From Vagococcus carniphilus (GTDB lineage: Bacteria > Bacillota > Bacilli > Lactobacillales > Vagococcaceae), in NCBI RefSeq assembly GCF_014397115.1, contig NZ_CP060720.1, positions 16,001 to 80,000 on the forward strand: DNA of 64,000 bases. The letters run 5' to 3'. Positions 45,306-54,100 of the stretch are shown one piece after another. The notes under the pieces were generated by a model. It was not told where the DNA came from. It did not search any database and saw only the letters and a program-made list of their open reading frames with translations. The translations under genes and the position numbers were made by a program. Positions within the stretch are counted from its first letter, which is position 1, and every line of letters begins with the position of its first letter.

Positions 45306-45332
45306 ATATCGGTTATTTCCGTTACATATTTA
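45306..45332 (-). promoter_or_regulatory. Sigma-D (FliA)-type promoter of the MCP gene
   Basis: Leftward TAAA (45329-45332), then ACCGATAT (45306-45313) after 15 bases, 28 bp before the MCP start codon. The sigma-D consensus is TAAA-N15-GCCGATAT, so only one base differs. Confidence 0.65.
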
Positions 45333-45382
45333 GTTCGTTTTTAGAAAAATTAAATAACATTTATTTTGAAAATTTACATAAA

Positions 45383-45417
45383 AAAGAAACAAAATCAAGA
45401 AAAAATTTTGTTTCTTT
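45383..45417 (-). terminator. Terminator after the C45-family gene
   Basis: Leftward AAAGAAACAAAAT / ATTTTGTTTCTTT stem followed by TTT, 20 bp past the stop. Confidence 0.75.
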
Positions 45418-45436
45418 CAGATTATAAATAGCAAGT

Positions 45437-46528
45437 TTAATTTACACGCCAAAACTCTTTACCGTAACTTTTATTTGGTAAATTCACCGGAACAGCCATA
45501 TGCTCAGCAACTTCACCAACTTTTATTTGAAACATTGAGTTATGCTTGGAAGACCCAAAAGAATAATTAAGTGTTTTATCTGTCACATTGAAAATAACAG
45601 AATACACAGTTCCAAAGCTTTCTTTATAATTTAAAGAAGTAATTCCGTCAGGATATTCCTTCTGAATCATCTGATTAATTGATTCTTTTGAGTTTAATGT
45701 TGGATTACAAAAAAATTCTTTCATTTTATTTTCTCTAACTTTTGATTGATTCAGAGAGTATTTTTCCTGTTTTTTTATTTCTTCCAACACAGCATGATTT
45801 GTAAGAAAAGCATGATTATCATCAATAATTGAATATTCTTTAATCCCATTCAACGTTTCTAAAATAGCAATCTCATTATTACCATCAGCAACTAGCAAAT
45901 TAACATTTGATGCAATCGGAATTTGTAGAAACAGATCTATCACTTCTTTTATTGTTCGACATTTTTCTAAAAATAATCTAACAACAACCATAAAATTAAA
46001 ACCTGATACTTGAGGTTTCTGCATTCCTGGATAATTACCAACAGGCATCCCGCACGAAGCAAACATAACACATAAACCATGTTCATTCATCCCATCACTT
46101 CTACCAAAATAATGGGAAGAAAACCCTGTGTGATTATAAAAATTACGTGGAGAAGTTGAGCACAAACGCATTTCAGTGATCATCGGGTCCATGTCATAAG
46201 TTCTAAATAAATACATTTTTCCATCTACATTACTTTCTGGTTTCAATGCTCCTAAACTACAGCCCCCACCAAATAAATAACTATCTTGTACAAATCTTAA
46301 TTGTTCTACTGGACGATGAAACTCTTTAGCGACTTCTATTAATTCTTCCAGTAATTCTGGATAATATGTTTCTATCTGTTTTATTGTTTCATTTATTTTT
46401 GCTACATAATACATTGCATCAGAGAATATAATTGATTCAGCTTCAGGAATATTACTAAATTCTTTCACCTCCTGTAAACCAATCTCTTTATAATTTCCAC
46501 TTAAATTTGAAAATGTTCCTAAATCCAT
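45437..46528 (-). CDS. C45 / choloylglycine hydrolase-like Ntn acyl hydrolase
   Basis: 363 residues from ATG at 46528 (AGGAG about 10 bases upstream); a GTG three codons earlier (46537) abuts the RBS. The nucleophile is probably Cys in FGGGCSLGAL (about residue 90). That pattern and MYLFRTYDMDP, RSDGMNEHGLCVMFAS and FLTNHAVL fit the C45 acyltransferase / linear amide hydrolase group (Ntn fold, autoproteolysis exposing Cys). No signal peptide, so cytoplasmic. Substrate unknown; an amide-bonded antibiotic, bile conjugate or acyl-amino acid are options. Follows a MerR regulator gene, with a MerR-type promoter between. Confidence 0.75.
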   Translation of the reverse strand: MDLGTFSNLSGNYKEIGLQEVKEFSNIPEAESIIFSDAMYYVAKINETIKQIETYYPELLEELIEVAKEFHRPVEQLRFVQDSYLFGGGCSLGALKPESNVDGKMYLFRTYDMDPMITEMRLCSTSPRNFYNHTGFSSHYFGRSDGMNEHGLCVMFASCGMPVGNYPGMQKPQVSGFNFMVVVRLFLEKCRTIKEVIDLFLQIPIASNVNLLVADGNNEIAILETLNGIKEYSIIDDNHAFLTNHAVLEEIKKQEKYSLNQSKVRENKMKEFFCNPTLNSKESINQMIQKEYPDGITSLNYKESFGTVYSVIFNVTDKTLNYSFGSSKHNSMFQIKVGEVAEHMAVPVNLPNKSYGKEFWRVN

Positions 46529-46555
46529 CTCTATCACACTCCTATAATCCTACTT

Positions 46556-46582
46556 TAATAGCTCCTGTAGGGGAGAGTCTAG
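46556..46582 (-). promoter_or_regulatory. MerR/BmrR-like promoter-operator of the C45 gene
   Basis: Leftward: TAGACT (-35-like, overlapping the merR stop codon) followed by CTCCCCTACAGGAG, a CTCC / GGAG dyad, with TAAAGT about 18 bases on as a -10. Regulators such as BmrR and TipA bind a CTCC-GGAG dyad in an overlong 19-bp spacer and untwist it on activation. The arrangement suggests the upstream MerR protein activates the hydrolase gene. Confidence 0.55.
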
Positions 46583-47406
46583 TTATATTTTACAAAAATA
46601 GTTGTTACAAATTTACGTGGATCTTTTTCCTTTTTAGGTTTCACTTTATAAGTTTTTTGATTTAAATTATCTGGTACTAATCCATCTGTGTATTCTTCAA
46701 AAAACATTAATTCATCTTTTTCTGATAAATCCCTAGCTAATTTTTCATAAGCGTAAGGTAAATAAGAATACAATCCTATAAAATTCATCGACAGATAGCT
46801 TCCTTCAGGGATTCTAAATATCAATTCATTAGAAACTCCTTCAACACTATCCAATTCAAACATTAACTGAACTTCCTGTTTGCCAATCTTGCTCTTATCA
46901 CTAAAATAACCAATCAAATTTCCTTTTACTTTTAATTGATACGTAAAAATCAGTGACATTAACTCTTCTACTAATGAATCAATTTCATTAATGTTTATCC
47001 TTTTTTTGATAAAAACAAATTCTCTTTCTTTATAATAATTTATTTTGGTTCCGCTACAGTAATAATCTTTTTCTGGCAAATATTGATTTAATTTTTTTAT
47101 TGTTTTTAGTTGTTCAATTTTTAAATCTATTAACTCTCTTTCTTTCATCAAATCATTTTGCTTTTCTATTAAGTTCATCTCTATTAGGTGTGGATTATCT
47201 ATTAATTCCTTAATTTTTTTTAATGAGAAGCCTAAATCTTTTAAGTAATTAATTTTTTCTAGTTCTGAAAATTTTATATAGTCATAATATCTAAAGCCTG
47301 TTTTAGGATCGATAAATGTTGGCGTAAGTAAATCAATTTCATCATAATACCTCAATGTTTTGATTGTTGTCTTTGTAAATTTTGAAAGTTCTCCTATTGT
47401 GTACAT
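46579..47406 (-). CDS. MerR family regulator, BmrR-like
   Basis: 275 residues. N-terminal winged helix (MYTIGELSKFTKTTIKTLRYYDEIDLL, FRYYDYIKFSELEKINYLKDLGFSLKKIKEL), coiled-coil linker (about 80-110), then a C-terminal GyrI-like effector-binding region. ATG at 47406 is preceded by AGAGG; the GTG three codons earlier is inside the RBS. The C-terminal domain should bind a small, probably lipophilic or cationic ligand. Likely activates the adjacent C45 hydrolase. Confidence 0.88.
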   Translation of the reverse strand: MYTIGELSKFTKTTIKTLRYYDEIDLLTPTFIDPKTGFRYYDYIKFSELEKINYLKDLGFSLKKIKELIDNPHLIEMNLIEKQNDLMKERELIDLKIEQLKTIKKLNQYLPEKDYYCSGTKINYYKEREFVFIKKRININEIDSLVEELMSLIFTYQLKVKGNLIGYFSDKSKIGKQEVQLMFELDSVEGVSNELIFRIPEGSYLSMNFIGLYSYLPYAYEKLARDLSEKDELMFFEEYTDGLVPDNLNQKTYKVKPKKEKDPRKFVTTIFVKYN

Positions 47407-47468
47407 GTTAAGCACCTCTTTTCACTATTATATCATCTCCAAATCAATAGATTTATTCTCTTTTCCAT

Positions 47469-47833
47469 TGTGGATAATTAATAGTTGTCCACAAAAAGTT
47501 CTGCACATTTATCCACCTTGGTACAAGTGCTTTCCACAAGGTTATACACATTGTCCACAGACTTATCCACATTTTTTCTTTATTTTACCCACATTTCTAC
47601 TTTTACAAAAAATTTATCCACTTCTTTTTATCTATTTTTTTTACTACCTTTCTTGTATTTTTTTCTTTTTTCAAAAATAATTTTCTCTCTAATAACACTC
47701 TAAAAACCTTTATCTGGCAACACATTAGCAAAATACTACTCAAAAACAAACCTCTGTTCTTGTTGACTTTTCCATTGTTAATTGCATCTCTTTTCAAGAG
47801 TTATCCACACTTGTCCACAGTTTTTGTTGATAA
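47469..47833. other. Cluster of 11 DnaA boxes
   Basis: Perfect TTATCCACA at 47469-47477 (minus), 47563-47571 and 47801-47809, and TTATACACA at 47542-47550. One-mismatch boxes are at 47485-47493, 47509-47517, 47551-47559, 47585-47593, 47614-47622, 47811-47819 and 47825-47833 (minus). Nine point the same way. An AT-rich stretch of about 170 bp without boxes separates the two groups. Such density is known from oriC and from DnaA-titration clusters. No dnaA, dnaN or rpmH is in the window. Confidence 0.8.
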
Positions 47834-47931
47834 CTCCTTATTTAGGTTGATTTTCCTTGATTTAATCATTTTCTTAATTGATTTTTCTTTTTTTTAGAAT
47901 AATTTAGTCACACTTTTATCACATTTTCAGA

Positions 47932-47982
47932 CTAATATATAAGCATACCAACAAAACAAACAACCCTAACAAACTTTTTCAT
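47932..47982 (-). CDS. Candidate micro-ORF in element copy B (16 residues)
   Basis: MKKFVRVVCFVGMLIY, ATG at 47982, with GGAGG about 8 bases upstream inside the loop of a TTTATTTAC / GTAAATAAA hairpin. Compared with copy A it has one extra Val codon (in-frame 3-bp indel). Translation is a hypothesis. Confidence 0.35.
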   Translation of the reverse strand: MKKFVRVVCFVGMLIY

Positions 47983-48020
47983 TTATTTACTCCTCCAAAG
48001 TAAATAAACAACTCCTTTTT

Positions 48021-48049
48021 ACCACTAGCCTGAGCTAGTGGTTTTTTTG
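48021..48049 (+). terminator. Terminator hairpin of element copy B
   Basis: ACCACTAGC CTGA GCTAGTGGT with T7 on the plus strand. The stem has a compensatory change relative to copy A. Confidence 0.8.
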
Positions 48050-48054
48050 TATGC

Positions 48055-48097
48055 AAAAAGGTTAGCCTAAAGTCTTCTACTTTAAGCTAACCTTTTT
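48055..48097 (-). terminator. Terminator of the Cna_B adhesin gene
   Basis: Leftward AAAAAGGTTAGCTTAAAGTA / TACTTTAGGCTAACCTTTTT-type stem (imperfect inside), 29 bp past the stop. Confidence 0.7.
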
Positions 48098-48125
48098 TTC
48101 TTATCTAACCGATATCTTAATCAAC

Positions 48126-51100
48126 CTATTCAGCTAATTCTTTTCGTTTAAATGATTTTCTTAATGCTACTAGTGTTAATAATAATAATCCAAGTCCCAT
48201 TAAATTGGTATTTTGGCTTTCTCCTGTTCGAGGAAGTCTTCCCTTACTTGTCTTAGTATTCGTCACACCATAAGATGTAGATGGTGTTTTGCCACCTGTT
48301 TTTGGTAATCTAGAAGAATGATTTGAACTTGTTCTAAGTGTATTAGTAATTGAGAAACCTGTTTCAGCATCTCCTTTGATTGTTCCTTCATATCCTAAAA
48401 TAGAAACTTCCTTAATTGTATACTTAATTGGTTTTCCATTTTTATAGATATCTAAATCAGAGAAGGCTCCTTGCCAATTTGTTTCTTCTGTTAAAATCAA
48501 TTCTTTATCTGTCTTCTTACCATCTGCAAATAACTCAACAATGATTTCATTTGGTCTTAATTTATTTTGATCATTGCTATCTTGCCATGTTTTAACAACA
48601 TCAATAGCTGTTTTACCTGGTGTATAATGATTAGTCACATCAAAACCATTCACTGTTGCAGAATAATTTTTTACTCGTTGTTCTTGTACGTTATAACGGA
48701 TTTTTTCACCTTTTTCAAACTTAGGTAAGTCACGTACTTGATATTTCCAATTAGAGGCTTTATCAACAATTATCTCATCAACTTTTTTACCATTAGCTAA
48801 TAAGTTTAATGTAATCTCGGTTGGACGCTTGCCATCTTGATTATCTTTATCTTTCCACGTTTTACTACCTTTAATCTGTGTTGTTTCTGGTATGTGAGTG
48901 TTAGCTACTGTATATCCTTTTTCTGTTGAACCTGTTAGAACACTCTCATATCCTGATACAGCTTCTTCTTCTACAGTATACTCAATCCGTTTACCTTTTT
49001 CATATTCAGCTAAATCAGTAAAGAAATCTTGCCAATTATTTTTAGCACTTAACTCTATTTTTTGAGTTGTTTCTTGTCCATTGGCTAATAGTTTAATGGT
49101 TACTTTTTCAGGTCTGATACCATCTTGATTATCTTGATCATGCCAAATTTTTGTTACTGGTATACTTATTTTTCCAGGTGTATAACTGTTAGTCACATCA
49201 AATCCTGTGTAACCAGCTTGATAATCAGATACCTGATCTTCTGTTACGGTGTAATTAACAGGTTGTCCTTTTTCAAAAGCTGGTAAATCAGTAAATTCAT
49301 AAGCCCAATTTTGCTCTTTGGAAATTGTTTTTGCTGCTTTTTCTTCTCCATTTCCATATAAGCGAATTGTCACTTTATCTGGACGTTTACCATCTTGATT
49401 ATCTTTATCTTCCCAGTTTTTAACTCCTTTAACAGAAGTCACTGCTGGTTGATGGTTGTTAACAATTGTGAAGTTACCTTTAGTTGTCTCAACCACTGTA
49501 GCTTGATATCCTTCTTTTGTGTTAACTTCTTGAACAGTGTAATGAATTAGTTTACCTTTTTGATACTCATCCAAGTCATCAAAACTTCCTTGCCAGTTTG
49601 TTTCCTCATTCAGTTTCACTTTTTTATCTGTTACTTTTCCATCAGCAACTAAAGCTACTTCTACAGAAGTTGGCCTAATACCATCTTGGTTATGTGCATC
49701 CTCCCAGACTTTTTTCACTGGAATATTTACTTTACCTGGTGTATACGTGTTGACCAAATCAAAACCTTTAATTTTTGTTTGGTAACCAGGGACTTTTTCT
49801 TCTGTTACCGTATAGTCAATAGGTTTGCCTTCTTTAAATTTAGGTAACTCTTTAAATTGATAAGTCCAATTTGTATCGGCTGTTACTTTTGTTTCCTTAA
49901 CAAATTTTCCATCAGCGTAAAGTTTAACTGTAATTGAAGTTGGACGCTTACCATCTTGGTTGTCTTTATCTTCCCAGTTTTTAGTTCCTGATACTTGCGT
50001 TGTTTCTGGTTCATGACTATTCGTCAAAATATAACTATCTTTTGAAGAGCCGCTAACACTACTTTCATACGCTGGAACTGTCTCTTCTTTAATTGTATAA
50101 TCAATTAATTTTCCATCTTCGTACTCATCTAAATTAGCGAAACTTCCTTGCCAGTTTGTTCCTTGGCTTAATACTAATTTTTCTTTTGTTTCCTTCCCAT
50201 TCGCAAGTAAACGAACTGTCACGAAACTTGGACGTTTACCATCTTGATTATTGTTATCTTCCCAAACTTTAATGACTGGAACACTTACTTTATCTGGTGT
50301 ATGAGTATTTAGAATATTATTTCCTTGATACGTTGCCTGATACTCAGGGACTTGATGTTCCACAACTGTATAGTTGATTGCTTCACCTTTATCGTATTTT
50401 GGTAATTGATCAAAAGTGTAACTCCATTTAGTTTTCTCTGATACCTTTTCTTCTTTTACATACTTACCATCAGCGTAAAGTTTAACTGTAATTGAAGCTG
50501 GGCGTTTGCCATCTTGGTTGTCTTTATCTTCCCAGTTTTTAGTTCCTGATACTTTCGTTGTTTCTGGTGTATGAACATTTGTTACAACAAAAGATGTTTT
50601 TCTATCTCCTGTCACTAAACTTTCATAACCTAAAACAGCTTTTTCTTTCACTTGATAATCGATTAACTGTCCATTTTGATATTCATCTAAGTTATCAAAA
50701 CTTCCTTGCCAATGATTAGTTTCGTTTAATACAAGAGATTTCCCTGTATCCTTCCCATCTTTCCACAACTGAACTGATACAAAACCTGGGCGTTTGCCAT
50801 CTTGGTTATTCTTATCTTCCCATACCTTTACAACAGGAACACTTACTTTGCCTGGTGTGTGAGTGTTGATAGTATCATACCCATCTTGACTTGCTTGATA
50901 GTCTGAAATTTGTTCTTCTGAAATGGTGTAACTGATTGGTTTTCCCTGCTCAAATTTAGGTAAATTTTCAAATGAATATTTCCAGTCATCACTTTTTGAA
51001 ACTTCTTTTGATTGAATGGTTTTACCATTTGCTCTTAAGTTAACTTTTATCGATGACGCACGTTTACCGTCTTGATTATCGTTATCTTTCCAAATTTTTC

Positions 51101-54100
51101 TTCCCTCAACCGATGTTGTTTCCGGTACGTATGTATTAGTAATCTCAAAATTACCTTTAGAAACTTCTTCTGTAGAAGAGGCGTAGCCTTTAGGTAGTTC
51201 TGTTACTTCTTTTACAGTATATGAAATAACTTTCCCATTCTTTTTAAGGGGTAAATTATTCCATTGTTTCTTCCAATCATTTGACTTAGATAAAACTTCT
51301 TCTTCGCCAACTTTTTCGTTATCTCCGTAAAGTTGAACATGAATACTATTTAATCGAATACCATCTTGATCATTCTTATCTTCCCAATTTTTCACAGCTG
51401 TTACATTTGTTTTTTCAGGTGTATAGCGGTTTGTTATATCAAAACCATTAATTTCAACACTATACCCAGGTACTGCTGTCTCTGTTACAGTATATTTAAT
51501 TTCTTCCCCTTGGTCGTACTTAGCCAATTTTTGGAAAGTGTATTCCCAATTTTGATCAGCTGATGTTTCTTTTGAATCAATTTTTTTACCATCAGCCCAA
51601 AGGTTAACTTCTATTTTTTCTGGACGTTTATGGTCTCTGTTTTGATCGTCTTCCCAAATTTTCTTACCCTTAACTTGGGTTGTCTTAGGTGTGTATTTAT
51701 TAACAATTTCATAACCACCATTCTTAGAAACAATCTCTGGTTTTTCATAAGCTGGTACAAGAGATTCTTTGATTGAATAATTAATTAATTCTTTTTTCTC
51801 ATTGTGTTTTCTCAAACCTTTAAAACTGTCTTGCCATTGATTCGCTTCTAATAAGGTTAATGTTTTATCTGTTTCCTTACCATTTTCTAGTAATGTCACG
51901 TTGATAAAATCAGGACGTTTACCATCTCTGTTTTGATCATCTTCCCAGATTTTTTTTACTGGAATATCTAAATACTCTATTTTTTCATTTTCAATATTTG
52001 GAATACTTGATTTGAGTTCGATAACACCAGAGTCACTAATAACTTCAAAAGGAACATCTTGTTGTTTCACTTCGTAACCATCTGGTGGCGTTAACTCTCT
52101 AATGTTGTAATTACCAACTGGTAGACCTGTGACTTTAACAACTCCAGTATTATCAGAAGTTAACTGTTGTTTCACTTCTTTTGACATTTGTATTTCACTA
52201 TCTACCCACTTAACCGCATAACGACTATCTAAACCATTGTAAAAACGATTATCTTGATTCATAATCGCAAAAGTTGCTCCTGCAATTCCTTTTTTCGTTT
52301 GACTATCTATTTTTTTGAAAGCAATTCGTGGAATATCATTTTTTACAACTAGTTTTTCAAAACTCTTTGTAGCCGTATCTTTTTCAAATTGAACCACTTT
52401 TCCTTGTTGCAATTCTTTGCTAACAGTAAATCCTTCTGGTGCTTGTGTTTCGAAAAGCAGATAATTAGATTTCGCTCTCAAATTACCAAATCTAAGTTCA
52501 CCTTTTTCATTTGTTTCTCCTGAACGAACTAGACGTTTTTTCTGACCATTCGATTCTGACCATAATTCAAATTTAGCTCCTGCTAAAGGTTTTTCATCTT
52601 TTGAATTTTTATCAACTTTAACAATTGTTACTGATGCACTAGATCCTTCAGCCGTTCCACCTGTTACAACAACTTCTTTTTCAGAACTAATTTCTTCTGA
52701 AATAACTTGTTCGTTTTCACCTTTTATAGCTAACTTATTTGATACCGTATCATTTTTTAAACTTGAATTAATTGCTGAGCGATACTCTAAATAGTAGGCT
52801 GTATCAATTTCTTTTAAGAACTTAATCGTTAAAACTTGCTGTCCTGTTTCATTGTTACTCTTTAAATCAACAGAATAATCTTTGCCCTGTTCTAACTCTT
52901 CTTTTGAATTTTTAGTAATTTTTCCTTCAATAGATACATGGGTCCCAAAAATCTTAATCGATTGTTCATCAATGATTTGATTAGGAGACGGTGTATCAAT
53001 GATTGTTACGTCCTTCAAAGTTGATTGAGATGGATTGATTTTTACATCCCAATTAACAAACTCTCCTTTTTGATCCCCTGATTTAGTCGCAAAAACACCA
53101 CCATTTTTCGCTTCAGTTGAAGCGTCTACCTCTACTTCATGGTCTTTATTTTTATAGGTTGCTTTATTATAGTAGCGTCCTTTTCCAATTATAGTTTCAT
53201 CTAAAGTCGTATCAAATTTTAAGACATAAACTTTGTTGGTTTTTTCTGGTAGATTAACAGTTATTTTTTCATCTTCTATTTTAGCAACATTAGGAACTTC
53301 CTTAATTAATCCGGCTAAATTACCGTTTTCATACAGGTGCCCTTCATAAACTTTAACACTTTCTGGTACTAATTTTTGATTATCACCAATAATAGGATCA
53401 ACAATTGTGGCATTTTCTAAAGTATCTTGGTTATAGTTAACAATTACTGACCAGTTCATTTTTTTAGTTTTTGCATTGTAGCTGACTTCTTTTTTAGCGT
53501 CATCTACGAATTCTTTATCGACTTTAACGTCCTTATTAGCATCATTATGGTACGTTTTACCATCTTTATCTTTCCAACTAGTTTCTACTTTGTTGTTGAA
53601 TTTTTCATCACGTCTCTTAAAATCTGTTTCATAATAAATTTCATAGGTCTTATCTGTTTTTTCAGCACGTGCTCCTAAAAATACTACCTCAAATGAATGC
53701 TCTGTATTGGTTAATTTGTAATCTACGCCTTCTTTTAATGGTTCTTGATTGCCAGCTTCTCTTAGCTTAAAGCTATCTCGATTAAAAGTTAAATTATCGG
53801 TCATCGTATCTGTTAAAGACCAATTACGTAATTCATACCTATATTTATTAACCGTAATATCCCATTTCATCTTACGATTACGATAATCTATTCTGACGTC
53901 TTTTGTTACACCATTTCGATTAATTTGACCCTCTTTGACATCTTTGATATTTGTATCTGTTTCAACGGTGTTTTTAAAATTAATTTTTTCATTTGATAAA
54001 TTATCATCTATGACAATATTAGCTTTTGTTAAATAATTAATCGTTACTGCTTTATCTAAACCATTTGGAAACGTGATAGTCATTTGTTTGGTTTTATCAT

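Larger units (their letters stand above)
47914..48049. repeat. Dispersed element, copy B
   Basis: Second copy of the element at 43042-43173, in the same orientation. It differs by a 3-bp insertion within the micro-ORF, one base in the SD-to-start spacer, a shorter T run before the hairpin, and the changed hairpin pair. It lies between the DnaA-box cluster and the 3' end of the giant Cna_B adhesin gene. Confidence 0.8.

Noticed and set aside
47360-47797. Small ORFs over the DnaA-box cluster on both strands
   Set aside because: Low-complexity translations without RBS; box repeats and T tracts explain them.
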